Under the pieces are notes generated by a model. The model saw nothing but the letters and a program-made list of their open reading frames with translations, was not told the origin of the DNA and did no database searches. Positions 17,071 through 25,855 of a DNA stretch of 64,000 nt are shown here, one piece after another (the first letter of the stretch is position 1; each line of letters starts with the position of its first letter). Source of the stretch: Gynurincola endophyticus (GTDB lineage: Bacteria > Bacteroidota > Bacteroidia > Chitinophagales > Chitinophagaceae); NCBI RefSeq assembly GCF_003991195.1, contig NZ_RCWL01000006.1, positions 96,256-160,255 of the forward strand, read 5' to 3'. The translations under genes and the position numbers were made by a program.

Positions 17071-17865
17071 ATGAAATATATTGCTATAGTAACTCTATGT
17101 TTGATTCAATATCAGGTCAGTATTGCCCAGAAATTGAGTATTACTTATGATACCCAATTGTTATACCCATTCGGGAATGCAAAATCTTATACAGGTACTT
17201 TGTATGTTTATTCTTCGAACTACAGTGTTTTTGAGTTAAACAGAACTACTAATAGCGGAACTGTTGAAGGAGAAGTTTATGGACAGAAGTTCAGATATCC
17301 TGCTACCAAATTTAAGTACAAGGAGTATATCGTAAAATATTTTGATAAAGATTATCAGAGTTACGTAAAACTGGCTGATCGTAAGAAGGATGTAAAAACC
17401 TATAAAAATAACGAGTTGATTCAGTGGCAGGAAATTACCGACACGTTGCAAACTATTGATTGGCAAATGCATGCCGAGAAGAAAAATATACTTGGTTTTA
17501 ACTGTCAGCTGGCAACCGGTTATTTTAAAGGTTCAAAGTATGCCGCCTGGTTTACCACTGATATTCCTTACATGGACGGCCCCTGGAAATTCAATGGATT
17601 GCCCGGCCTGATTATGGAAGTAGAATGCCCTTCTCTTGACATTCGTATTGTTGCCACCGGTATCAAAAATGCAGGAATTAGCTTTAAACCCGATATCCCT
17701 TCTTATGAACCTTTTGAAAAGATCACTTGGGGGAAATTTGTAGAAAGAGAAGTAAAGCTGGCAAAACAGAAAAAAGAGAAGTCAAAGGTAATGAACGAAA
17801 ATACCAATGTGGTGAGTTATGCAAATGAGTTCTATACATTTTTTGATGTAAAATATACTTTATAA
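17071..17865 (+). CDS. GLPGLI family protein
   Basis: 264 residues with a signal peptide (IAIVTLCLIQYQVSIAQ). The family-defining motif appears as GPWKFNGLPGLIMEVE, with GLPGLI at residues 176-181, preceded by the usual AWFTTDIPYMDGPW. Other family traits are NILGFNCQLATGYFKG and repeated Lys-rich beta strands. GLPGLI proteins are exported proteins of unknown function found directly beside outer-membrane barrel receptors of the type encoded 10 bases upstream, so the two are probably one functional unit at the outer membrane. At 264 residues it is near the usual family length. A terminator follows 29 bases later. Confidence 0.92.
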   Translation: MKYIAIVTLCLIQYQVSIAQKLSITYDTQLLYPFGNAKSYTGTLYVYSSNYSVFELNRTTNSGTVEGEVYGQKFRYPATKFKYKEYIVKYFDKDYQSYVKLADRKKDVKTYKNNELIQWQEITDTLQTIDWQMHAEKKNILGFNCQLATGYFKGSKYAAWFTTDIPYMDGPWKFNGLPGLIMEVECPSLDIRIVATGIKNAGISFKPDIPSYEPFEKITWGKFVEREVKLAKQKKEKSKVMNENTNVVSYANEFYTFFDVKYTL

Positions 17866-17894
17866 AAGATATATATTACGTTATTTATATTTAG

Positions 17895-17918
17895 AGGCAC
17901 CGAAAAGGTGCCTTTTTT
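17895..17918 (+). terminator. Intrinsic terminator after GLPGLI gene
   Basis: Stem aggcacc/ggtgcct (17895-17901, 17907-17913) with loop gaaaa and six T residues ending at 17918, 29 bases after the GLPGLI stop. It separates this unit from the second GH92 gene. Confidence 0.85.
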
Positions 17919-18028
17919 GTTGTAAAACAATAATATAACTTTCCGGGTTGGTAAGATGATGTATCTTAACAGGGCGGGTAATGGTGATTTGCGGATGTTT
18001 TATCTGCTATTTATAAAAAGCTAAAACG

Positions 18029-18062
18029 TTGTAGCAGGATATTGGCCAAATACTTAACTTTG
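18029..18062 (+). promoter_or_regulatory. Candidate Bacteroidota-type promoter for the second GH92 gene
   Basis: TAACTTTG at 18055-18062 is an exact match to the -7 consensus TAnnTTTG, with a TTG at 18029-18031. The 23-base spacing is slightly long. It lies 68 bases before the chosen ATG at 18131 and after the upstream terminator, supporting independent transcription. Confidence 0.45.
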
Positions 18063-18130
18063 AATCAGCGAAAGGAAGTGTGTGTGCAATTCCGTTTTAC
18101 CATTTGTTTACCCTGACCCAATCACAATCT

Positions 18131-20170
18131 ATGAGAAAACTTTATGTGCTGCTATTGTTTCTGACAATTTACGGAAGCGTGGATGCCCAATCCAAAAGCT
18201 CACTGGTGAATGTATTTCTGGGAAGTTCCGGAGATAACGGCCAGATGTCACCGGCTGCTTCTGCTCCATTTACACAAATGAGTATTTTGCCTCAAACCGA
18301 CCCTTATCTGCATATGGGATATGAGCATTATGCAAAAAAGGTATTGGGCTTTACACACAATAGATTTGAAGGAGTTGGCTGCCGGGGAAGTGGTGGATTG
18401 ATTCTTATAAAACCTTTTTTGAAAGACAGTCTTTCGCAGCCACTGATTAAGCAAAGTGAAGCTGCCAGCCCCGGAGCTTATACTATACATTTCACAAATG
18501 GAGTGAATGCTTCTTTTGGCGTATGGAATGATATCGGCATTCATCATTATACCTTTCCCAGAGGTAAAAAAGGTCTGTTGATTAATCTTGAACATACGTT
18601 TAATAATGCATTTGCAGGCGCTCAGTATACTATTGCCAATGGTTTTATATCAGGTACTGTGAGCGCTAAAACCACTTGTCATGCCGGCACTTATAAGATT
18701 CATTTTGCTATTGAAGTTCCTGAAAATATATCAGTTGATACAACGGGTAATACGGTTGTAATAAAACTACCCGAAAGTGTGGTGCATATCAACCTGAGAA
18801 TTGCTTTTTCATCAGTCAATCCTAATTATGCGATCAGCAAATTAAATATCAACAAACATTTAAGTATCAGGCAACTTCAACAGAAGAGTAGTGATGAATG
18901 GAATAATCTCTTTAATTATATTGAAGTAGAAGGTAATGAAGCTGTTAAAAAGTTGTTTTATTCTTTACTGTACCGGACGTTGCAATCTCCCTTTAAGGTA
19001 TCGGAGAAAGATGGCCGTTTTGCTGCTACGGATGGTAATATATATACGGATTCTGTTACAAGATATCATGGTTGGGCAATATGGGATAATTATAAGACCC
19101 AGCTTCCCTTACTCGAGCTGTTGTATCCGCTAACCTATCAGCACATAATCACTTCTATCGCCGATCTTTACCGCTATGGCAAATATGATTTTGCAGGGGA
19201 AAATGAACCGGCAAATTCCGTAAGAACAGAACATGCTGCAGTGGTATTGGCCGATGCTGTAGCCAAAGGCTATCAGGTGGATGTAAATGGTATAAAGGAA
19301 AAAGTATTTTCGGATACCAGCCGTTTCGATTTTTCTAAACCTGATAAATTTCTTGAAGCTACCTATGATTTCTGGGCAATGGCAAAACTTTATCCTGAAC
19401 ATCGGCAACAGTTCTTGAAAAGAGCTGCAGATTATAAAACAGTCTGGTTAAAAGAATTTAAAGATCTTACTTTGAGAGATGTAGACCGCATGTCTGCAAG
19501 AAATATGTATCAGGGTACAATCCGGCAATACCGATGGAATGTTCCTTTTGATGTAAAAGGTTTAATAGAACTGGCAGGAGGGAAGGAAAAGTTTACTGAA
19601 GAGTTAGATGACTTTTTTGATAATCATTACTATAATCGTGCGAATGAACCGGATATACAATCTCCCACTATGTACAATGCGAGTAATCATCCTTCAAAGT
19701 ATCAGTACCTGATTCATCATATTGCACTGGATTCGATTGTACAGTATTACTTCAATGAGAATCTTCGTGGTATTGAACCAAGCATTGACAGGTTGTATAA
19801 AAATCAACCTAAGGCATATATCCGAACAATGGATGATGATGCCGGCGCTATGTCGGGCTGGTTTGTACTTTCTGCAATAGGTTTGCACCAACCGTTGATT
19901 GGTGAACCGGTTTATTATCTGAGTGTCCCTTTTTTTGAATCAGTAAAAATCAAAAACGAAGCGTCCGTTTTTACAATCCGTGTTAACGGATATCATACTG
20001 CAAACAGGTATATAAAAAGAGTTACTTTAAATGGAAAGGATTTAGGCCGTATATGGATTACCAGAGATGAAATCAGAAAGGGTGGAACCCTGGTAATTAC
20101 AGCCAGTGCAGTACCAACAGCGTATGGTAAGGATAATATCTGGATATCGGAAATGGCTTTATTTCAATAA
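18131..20170 (+). CDS. GH92 family alpha-mannosidase
   Basis: 679 residues from the ATG at 18131, chosen because it starts a clean signal peptide (MRKLYVLLLFLTIYGSVDAQ); the longer GTG-initiated frame from 18080 would bury it. GH92 landmarks are all present: VNVFLGSSGDNGQMSPAASAP at the start (family opening VNPFIGT...G), the paired-Asp motif MDDDAGAMSG (Asp568-Asp570) followed by GWFVLSAIGLHQP, and GENEPANS with Glu357/Glu359 where the catalytic acid Glu of the family lies. The C-terminus has the small beta domain (RYIKRVTLNGKDLG). It therefore keeps the catalytic residues that the first GH92 protein in this window seems to lack. No accessory carbohydrate-binding domain is visible. It is monocistronic and not part of the first PUL. 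Confidence 0.9.
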   Translation: MRKLYVLLLFLTIYGSVDAQSKSSLVNVFLGSSGDNGQMSPAASAPFTQMSILPQTDPYLHMGYEHYAKKVLGFTHNRFEGVGCRGSGGLILIKPFLKDSLSQPLIKQSEAASPGAYTIHFTNGVNASFGVWNDIGIHHYTFPRGKKGLLINLEHTFNNAFAGAQYTIANGFISGTVSAKTTCHAGTYKIHFAIEVPENISVDTTGNTVVIKLPESVVHINLRIAFSSVNPNYAISKLNINKHLSIRQLQQKSSDEWNNLFNYIEVEGNEAVKKLFYSLLYRTLQSPFKVSEKDGRFAATDGNIYTDSVTRYHGWAIWDNYKTQLPLLELLYPLTYQHIITSIADLYRYGKYDFAGENEPANSVRTEHAAVVLADAVAKGYQVDVNGIKEKVFSDTSRFDFSKPDKFLEATYDFWAMAKLYPEHRQQFLKRAADYKTVWLKEFKDLTLRDVDRMSARNMYQGTIRQYRWNVPFDVKGLIELAGGKEKFTEELDDFFDNHYYNRANEPDIQSPTMYNASNHPSKYQYLIHHIALDSIVQYYFNENLRGIEPSIDRLYKNQPKAYIRTMDDDAGAMSGWFVLSAIGLHQPLIGEPVYYLSVPFFESVKIKNEASVFTIRVNGYHTANRYIKRVTLNGKDLGRIWITRDEIRKGGTLVITASAVPTAYGKDNIWISEMALFQ

Positions 20171-20457
20171 GTAATAGAATATCCCTCACCACTCGCGCCG
20201 GATTGTATCCGGTGCGTCCTGTATCGTAATTGTTTTGAAGAAGTGTTGAATGCAGACAGTTAGTATTTGCAAAGCAGTAGTGCATACAAAAGGGTACCGC
20301 TTACAAAGCAGCACCATTGATGTATAAAAGCGGTACCGGATGCAATCCGGCACCAGATCTCGCAATCCGGCACCAGATCTTCACTCGCGCCGGATTGTAT
20401 CCGGTGTGATATACTGTTAAGACTTTATTTCTTCGTGACTACAATAGTTGCCAAAAC
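20171..20457. repeat. Cluster of palindromic REP-like repeats
   Basis: This intergenic stretch has no gene but is built of related palindromes. A 25-base unit with core gccggattgtatccggtg occurs twice in the same orientation (20190-20214 and 20382-20406); its centre ccggat-tgt-atccgg is self-complementary. Between the copies are a tandem pair sharing gcaatccggcaccagatct (20342-20360, 20362-20380), which is the same palindrome read in inverted orientation, and an inverted repeat ggtaccgctt/aagcggtacc (20293-20302, 20328-20337). Such clusters resemble bacterial REP/BIME elements, which are mobilised by RAYT-type TnpA transposases encoded elsewhere; none is present here. Confidence 0.75.
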
Positions 20458-20489
20458 AAAAAAGCTGTTACCGGAGTAACAGCTTTTTT
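20458..20489. terminator. Bidirectional intrinsic terminator
   Basis: Stem aaaaaagctgttac (20458-20471) and gtaacagctttttt (20476-20489), loop cgga. It sits between the plus-strand GH92 gene and the minus-strand peptidase gene (ends 20511) and carries A/T runs on both sides, so it can end both transcripts. Confidence 0.85.
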
Positions 20490-20510
20490 ATAGTAGCATC
20501 AGTTTATATT

Positions 20511-23237
20511 TTATTTATACAACTGATTAAATAATAGTTTGAATGTACCATGTGGTTGTGCACGGAATGTAATTTCCGGACCATAAGCCAGTAATTTACC
20601 TTTTCCGATGTTTGCTGCAAAAGCAGTTACTCCATCCTGAAGATAATTCTGACCCCATGCCCATCCACTTCTTAACGGAGTAGCTGTGCTAAACCATGCT
20701 AATGGTTGAATGCTACCGTCTGCTAACGATTTAGGTGCTACATGGAATACTGCTGAGTTGTCAAAGTAAACATCCGCTTTTGATTTCATACCCCATACTG
20801 CAGGATGAGCTGCATCGAAGTCTACTTCAAGAATAGAACCAGGGATATAATATTTCTCGTTCGTTAATCTTACTTCTTTACCATTCTGAATTTCTACTAA
20901 GGCATTCTTAACAGGTAATTCCAGGTGATAAGCTAATGCTGTGCTGCTACCGATCGTTACAACGGTACCACCATCCTGCATAAACTGACGAATCGCCGGA
21001 ATAGATTTGTCTTTATTCAATCTGCCATAATTTACTTTTTCAGCAGCAGTAATGTTATCATTAGCCGGTAATTGATAAGATTGTTTACTATCTGGCAGAT
21101 TCAATCCGATAGCACCGCCAACAAATACAATCACATCATATTTTGATTTTAAATTACCTGCATCAATGGTTGGAGCAAATACCACATCAAAATCATATTG
21201 GAATTGCTCTAACAACCATCTTACCCAACCTGAAGGCATTGATCCGCCATAAACATCCCATAATGCGATTTTTGACGGTTGTACTTTCGCTGTTTGAGTA
21301 AACTTAGAAGAAGTTGCTTTTGCAGTAACGCCAAAGTCTTTAGAAGCTTTTTCTAAAATTGCTTTTCCTGCTGCAGGAACAAAGAAGTTGCCTTGTTCAG
21401 GACCCGCAGTGATTCTTACCACATTGATTTTTGATTTCAATAACTGGTTCACTGCCAGGAATGACATATTTTCTTTCGCACTTAAAATATAACCATTGCC
21501 TGATCCGCTGATTTTACCGGTTGCTTTTTCAGCAACACCCCATGGTAAAACTGCTAAAGGAGCATCGAAACCTTCCAGGATGCGGTCGAATTCAACACCC
21601 ATCTGATAAGCTAAAGTCCAGCCGGCTGCATCATATGGAGGTACCGGAGGTCCGCCCGGATATCTGAAATCGTTCGGGTGATCCTGAGGTTCCATCATAT
21701 CCAGAATATGCGGACGGAAGGCCTGGCTGGTTTTGATTACATAAGAACCTGCAGGATAAGTTTTACCATTAACGGTGAAACCTGCAGTTGCTTTATGTAC
21801 CTGAATACCATTATTGATTAAGGCGTTTACAAAACGAACCGAAGTGGCATAGTCTGACTGATCAGCTGAAATGATATACGCACGCGGGTCTCTTCTGGCA
21901 GGGTCTTTCATCACTGCGTTATATACATCTACTGAAGGATAACGCATGCCTCTGAAGTTACCGGGAGCAGGGGCAGGAGCATTTGCCGGTTTTTCAGCTT
22001 CCGCTTTTGTATTGATGGCATCGATTTTAGACGGAGACAATGCCCAGAAATCTTTGCTGCCTCTTTCAATGCTGTTCAATCCCATGCGATAGATGTTGTA
22101 TAACAACTCATCACAATGTCTTTGAGCATATCCTAATACGGCATAGTTCATCGATACAGAATAGTCGATAGACTGACGGAAATGCCATTTTTGCGGAGTT
22201 ACCGGGTTGGTGGTGTTTCCATCAGGAATCAAACGGGTGGTAACTACGGGAATTTCCATTGGAGTTGGACTACCAATTGTTTCTGTCAATAAACCTATAA
22301 TGTTGTGGAAATAAGTAGTGGTTCTCAAGCCACCATTATACCAGGTAGAGAATACAGCACCATTTCTGGCAGTATATCCTGTTTTACCTTCAGCATTCAG
22401 GCGGTTTGCCATTGCTGCACCTAATGCATCAATTCCGGTCATTAATAACGGATCGAATACGTAGTTGAACGGATCGCGATAAGGAGCACCTGCTACTACC
22501 GCACCGGTAGGTGCAGTCTGGTGGTGGTTATACATGATCTGCGGAAGCCAGTCAACAAATAACTGACGGCCGATATTCTGTGCTTCTTTTGTATTTAACA
22601 TATAGAAGTCACGGTTGTTATCGTGTCCGATATACTTTTGGTATAATCTCGGAAGATTGCCGGTGCTTCTTTTTTTCGGATCAGACTCTTTCATATACCA
22701 GTTGGTCACTAAATCCTGACCGTCAGGATTAGCGTGCGTCATCAGAATAATTACTCTGTCGAGGATACGCATCGTTTCTTCATCTGTACGTGTGGTTAAC
22801 TGGTAAGCAGTTTCAATTAACTGGTGTGCACCTAAAACTTCATTAGCGTGCAGGCCACCGTCAATCCAAACCACGGCTTTTCCGTCTTTTGCTAATACTC
22901 TTGCAGTTTCAGGAGTGATTCCTTCTGCGCGAGCTAATTTCTGAGAAATTTCCTGGTATTTAGCTAATTGCTGAAGATTGGCAGGAGAGGAGATGATCAA
23001 CATAGGTTGGTCTCTTCCTTCTTCAGTTTTACCGATAACAGTATACTTCAATCTGTCGGAAGTACTGGCTAATTTCTTGAAATAAGCCTCAGTTTGTACA
23101 AAGGAGGCAAGTTGGTAATCGTCGCCAATGTTAAATCCAAAATGTTCTTTAGGGGTTGGAACTTTTTGCGCCTGCGCAAAAAAGCTGCTGCCTAATAACA
23201 TTAAGACTAACATGCTCTTGAACGTTGTTCGAATCAT
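20511..23237 (-). CDS. Secreted M14 family zinc carboxypeptidase
   Basis: 908 residues from the ATG at 23237, where a signal peptide starts (SMLVLMLLGSSFFAQAQ); the longer frame to 23336 adds 33 unlikely residues. The catalytic zinc site is clear: GGLHANE with His130 and Glu133 (HxxE), the third ligand in NHHQ (237-240), and the general-base Glu in LLTETIG (Glu319). Substrate-side features include HDNNRDFYMLNTKEAQ. After the roughly 400-residue peptidase domain there is a long C-terminal region (about 450-900) with a glutamine-amidotransferase-like flavour (DVIVFVGGAIGLNLPDSK, FMQDGGTVVTIGSS), as in many large Bacteroidota M14 proteins. It probably degrades peptides in the periplasm or outside the cell. 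It ends the same strand as glpR, whose gene finishes 98 bases upstream. Confidence 0.9.
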   Translation of the reverse strand: MIRTTFKSMLVLMLLGSSFFAQAQKVPTPKEHFGFNIGDDYQLASFVQTEAYFKKLASTSDRLKYTVIGKTEEGRDQPMLIISSPANLQQLAKYQEISQKLARAEGITPETARVLAKDGKAVVWIDGGLHANEVLGAHQLIETAYQLTTRTDEETMRILDRVIILMTHANPDGQDLVTNWYMKESDPKKRSTGNLPRLYQKYIGHDNNRDFYMLNTKEAQNIGRQLFVDWLPQIMYNHHQTAPTGAVVAGAPYRDPFNYVFDPLLMTGIDALGAAMANRLNAEGKTGYTARNGAVFSTWYNGGLRTTTYFHNIIGLLTETIGSPTPMEIPVVTTRLIPDGNTTNPVTPQKWHFRQSIDYSVSMNYAVLGYAQRHCDELLYNIYRMGLNSIERGSKDFWALSPSKIDAINTKAEAEKPANAPAPAPGNFRGMRYPSVDVYNAVMKDPARRDPRAYIISADQSDYATSVRFVNALINNGIQVHKATAGFTVNGKTYPAGSYVIKTSQAFRPHILDMMEPQDHPNDFRYPGGPPVPPYDAAGWTLAYQMGVEFDRILEGFDAPLAVLPWGVAEKATGKISGSGNGYILSAKENMSFLAVNQLLKSKINVVRITAGPEQGNFFVPAAGKAILEKASKDFGVTAKATSSKFTQTAKVQPSKIALWDVYGGSMPSGWVRWLLEQFQYDFDVVFAPTIDAGNLKSKYDVIVFVGGAIGLNLPDSKQSYQLPANDNITAAEKVNYGRLNKDKSIPAIRQFMQDGGTVVTIGSSTALAYHLELPVKNALVEIQNGKEVRLTNEKYYIPGSILEVDFDAAHPAVWGMKSKADVYFDNSAVFHVAPKSLADGSIQPLAWFSTATPLRSGWAWGQNYLQDGVTAFAANIGKGKLLAYGPEITFRAQPHGTFKLLFNQLYK

Positions 23238-23335
23238 GCAGTTTAATTTTGGGCTAAAAACAATGATGCTCTGCTGAGCTTTATTATAAGATGAAAATAA
23301 ACTCCTGAAGGTTGGATAAGGTTCCGATAATTTCA

Positions 23336-24100
23336 CTAAACAATTGTCAGCTCAATCCCCATCTCCAGCAAACTGTCTTTCTGATGCTGCGAAATATTTT
23401 TATCGGTGATAATCTGGTCGATTTCTTCAATGCCACAAATCCTGCCATAGCCTCTTTTGCCAAATTTAGAAGAATCTGCCAATAAAATAGTTTTCTGTGC
23501 GCACTGAATCATTTTGCGATTCAGGTGAGCTTCCAGCGTATTGGTGGTGGATAAACCAAACTCAAGATCAATACCGTCAACTCCCAGAAAGAGTTTGCTG
23601 CAGGCAAAATCTTCCAGTATTTTCTCCGCATAAAAACCCGTTACAGACGATGAACTTTTTCTTAACACTCCACCCAGCTGTAATACTTCAATTTCGGGAT
23701 GTGTATTGAGAATCTGTGCTACGTTTAATGACGCAGTCAGCACCGTAAAATGAAAATTCGGATGAATATGTTTCGCAAAATATTGTACAGTGGTTCCTGA
23801 CGCTATCAGAATACAATCATTGGGTACAATCATGTCTGCAGCTTTTTGAGCAATCCTCGACTTTTCGTCGGAATTAATCTTTTCTTTCTCATTCACCGGA
23901 CGATCTGCTGCATAAGGATTGTGCTGCATCGCCCCGCCGTGGTTTCTGAAAAGTAATCCCTTTTCTTCCAGCAGTTTCAAATCTTTCCGAATCGTCACAG
24001 AAGAAACATCCAGTGTTTTACACAAATCCACCACTTTCACATGTCCTTCCTGATGTAGCTTTTGTAAGATCAATTGATGACGCTCAGTTAAACTTAACAT
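23336..24100 (-). CDS. glpR: DeoR/GlpR-family transcriptional regulator
   Basis: 254 residues. The N-terminal winged helix is typical of DeoR: RHQLILQKLHQEGHVKVVDLCKTLDVSSVTIRKDLKLLEEKGLLFRNHGG. The C-terminal DeoR-C sensor domain carries the phosphosugar-binding pattern ILIASGTTVQYFAKHI, LQLGGVLRKSSSSVTG and LFLGVDGID...GLSTTN. Regulators of this family are repressors released by a phosphorylated sugar. It is divergent from glpD and 174 bases away, and the intergenic region contains TTCGTTTT-type repeats, so control of the glycerol genes by glycerol-3-phosphate is the natural inference. The protein is of normal length and shows no missing residues in the helix-turn-helix. Confidence 0.88.
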   Translation of the reverse strand: MLSLTERHQLILQKLHQEGHVKVVDLCKTLDVSSVTIRKDLKLLEEKGLLFRNHGGAMQHNPYAADRPVNEKEKINSDEKSRIAQKAADMIVPNDCILIASGTTVQYFAKHIHPNFHFTVLTASLNVAQILNTHPEIEVLQLGGVLRKSSSSVTGFYAEKILEDFACSKLFLGVDGIDLEFGLSTTNTLEAHLNRKMIQCAQKTILLADSSKFGKRGYGRICGIEEIDQIITDKNISQHQKDSLLEMGIELTIV

Positions 24101-24207
24101 GTTGCTTTTGCTTTCCTCAAATCTAATATATCCTTCGCTATTTTCATAACCTTTTTATAATTAACTGATTATCAATATTTGTAGAGTTGCGATTTCTTTC
24201 TTATTGA

Positions 24208-24272
24208 TTCGTTTTGAATTTTGAAATATTATTTATACTTTCGGATAGTAAATGAAACGAAACAAAACGAAA
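24208..24272. promoter_or_regulatory. Candidate GlpR operator repeats in the glpR-glpD intergenic region
   Basis: Two direct copies of aaacgaaa lie 10 bases apart (24255-24262, 24265-24272), one helical turn, immediately before the glpD start. An inverted copy ttcgtttt is at 24208-24215, inside the predicted -33 region. DeoR-family repressors bind tandem or inverted repeats of this size and often bridge distant copies. The assignment rests on repeat geometry and position only. Confidence 0.5.
24214..24243 (+). promoter_or_regulatory. Candidate glpD promoter (TTG-N19-TAnnTTTG type)
   Basis: TTG at 24214-24216, 19-base spacer, then TACTTTCG at 24236-24243, one mismatch from TAnnTTTG. It overlaps the inverted operator half at 24208-24215 and lies about 30 bases before the chosen start codon, a sensible arrangement for repression. 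Confidence 0.45.
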
Positions 24273-24274
24273 GT

Positions 24275-25855
24275 ATGAGTGCTGAATTACAGAAATATCA
24301 ACGTACCCGGTTATTAGAACAATCCCGCTCAATTACTGATTTTGATGTGATTGTAATTGGTGGTGGCGCTACCGGCCTCGGCGCAGCGCTGGAAGCAGTT
24401 ACCCGCGGTTACAAAACACTTTTGCTCGAGCAGGTTGACTTCGCAAAAGGAACTTCTTCGAAAAGTACCAAGCTGGTGCATGGTGGTGTACGCTACCTCG
24501 CTCAGGGTGATGTTAAATTGGTGAGGGAGGCTAGTATCGAAAGAGGTTTACTGGTTCAGAATGCACCGCACCTCGTACGTAACCAGACCTTTATTATTCC
24601 TGTTTATAGCTTTTTTGATCGTATTAAATATACTATCGGCCTGAAATTGTACGACTGGATCGCAGGTAAACTAAGCCTCGGCTCCTCCGTTTTTGTCAAT
24701 CGTTCTGCAGTAATGCCAAGAATTTCTACTATTAAAGAAAACGGGCTCAAAGGTGGTGTTCAGTACCACGATGGCCAGTTCGATGACGCCCGGCTGGCTA
24801 TCAACCTGATGCAAACCATCATCGATAAAGGTGGAGTTGCATTGAACTATATGAAAGTAACAGGTTTGTCGAAAAATGATCAGGGTATTCTGAATGGAGT
24901 GCATGCAATTGATCAGGAAACACAAGAGCCTTATTATTATGGAGCAAATGCAGTCATCAATGCCACCGGTGTATTTGTTGATGATGTGTTGAAAATGGAA
25001 AAACCTGATAGCGAAAACACCATTCGTGTCAGTCAGGGTGTACACCTGGTATTTGATAAGAAGTTCTGGCCGGGTACCGATGCATTGATGATTCCTGAAA
25101 CATCAGACGGCAGAGTTCTTTTTGCCGTTCCCTGGCACAATAAAGTGGTAGTGGGTACTACCGATACACCCGTAGAACATGCCAGCCTCGATCCGGTGGC
25201 TTTAGAAAAAGAAGTCAATTTCATTCTCAATACTGCTGCGGCTTATCTGAAAGAAGCACCCACCAGAAGTGATGTATTGAGTGTATTTGCAGGGTTAAGA
25301 CCCCTGGCTGCTCCTAAAAAAGGGTCACAAAAAACAAAAGAAATATCCCGTTCGCATAAAGTGAGTATTACTGAAGCACATTTATTCACCCTTTTAGGTG
25401 GTAAATGGACCACCTTCAGAAAAATGGCAGAAGATATTATTGATGCCATCGAAAAACATAAAGGCTGGAAACCGACTCAAACACAAACCAGACATTTACC
25501 TGTTCATGGTGCTACACAGTTACACGACTGGTCATACAGATTTTTCTATTACGGATCTGATGCAGCAGCCATTGAAGAGGCAATCAATCAATCAGAGGAA
25601 AACTGGCTGAATGAAACCTTGCAGATTCATCCTGCTCAGGTTCGATGGGCTATTCGTTTTGAACAGGCACGTACCATTGAAGACTTTTTATCAAGAAGAA
25701 CCCGTGTATTGCTGCTCGATGCTGATACCGCCCTGCAACTTGCTCCATCCGTAGCGGCAATCATGGCGAAAGAGCTGAATAGAGATGAAAACTGGCAACA
25801 GCAACAGGTAAAACAGTTTGAGGAGTTGTGTAAAGATTATCGTTTGAAGCATTAA
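24275..25855 (+). CDS. glpD: Glycerol-3-phosphate dehydrogenase/oxidase
   Basis: 526 residues from ATG 24275; the TTG-initiated frame at 24221 would run through the predicted promoter. FAD-binding Rossmann motif FDVIVIGGGATGLGAALEA (GxGxxG) lies near residue 23, followed by GTSSKSTKLVHGGVRYL, the GlpD signature. Later motifs are LKLYDWIAG, GVHLVFD, LFAVPWHNKVVVGTTDTP, LSVFAGLRPLAAP and the DAO C-terminal region (GGKWTTFRKMAEDIID). It oxidises sn-glycerol-3-phosphate to dihydroxyacetone phosphate at the membrane and passes electrons to quinone. It heads the glycerol locus opposite glpR; glpK and glpF follow after two phosphoesterase/esterase genes. Confidence 0.95.
   Translation: MSAELQKYQRTRLLEQSRSITDFDVIVIGGGATGLGAALEAVTRGYKTLLLEQVDFAKGTSSKSTKLVHGGVRYLAQGDVKLVREASIERGLLVQNAPHLVRNQTFIIPVYSFFDRIKYTIGLKLYDWIAGKLSLGSSVFVNRSAVMPRISTIKENGLKGGVQYHDGQFDDARLAINLMQTIIDKGGVALNYMKVTGLSKNDQGILNGVHAIDQETQEPYYYGANAVINATGVFVDDVLKMEKPDSENTIRVSQGVHLVFDKKFWPGTDALMIPETSDGRVLFAVPWHNKVVVGTTDTPVEHASLDPVALEKEVNFILNTAAAYLKEAPTRSDVLSVFAGLRPLAAPKKGSQKTKEISRSHKVSITEAHLFTLLGGKWTTFRKMAEDIIDAIEKHKGWKPTQTQTRHLPVHGATQLHDWSYRFFYYGSDAAAIEEAINQSEENWLNETLQIHPAQVRWAIRFEQARTIEDFLSRRTRVLLLDADTALQLAPSVAAIMAKELNRDENWQQQQVKQFEELCKDYRLKH

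Noticed and set aside
18080-18130. Longer GTG-initiated N-terminus of the second GH92 protein
   Set aside because: The additional 17 residues precede a perfect signal peptide starting at ATG 18131 and follow directly after the promoter-like TAACTTTG.
20097-20285. 62-residue minus-strand frame over the end of GH92 and the repeat cluster
   Set aside because: It is composed of repeat palindromes and antisense coding sequence, with no protein features.
20190-20406. CRISPR array
   Set aside because: Repeat copies are few, irregularly spaced, inverted as well as direct, and no cas gene is present; the palindromes fit REP-like elements better.
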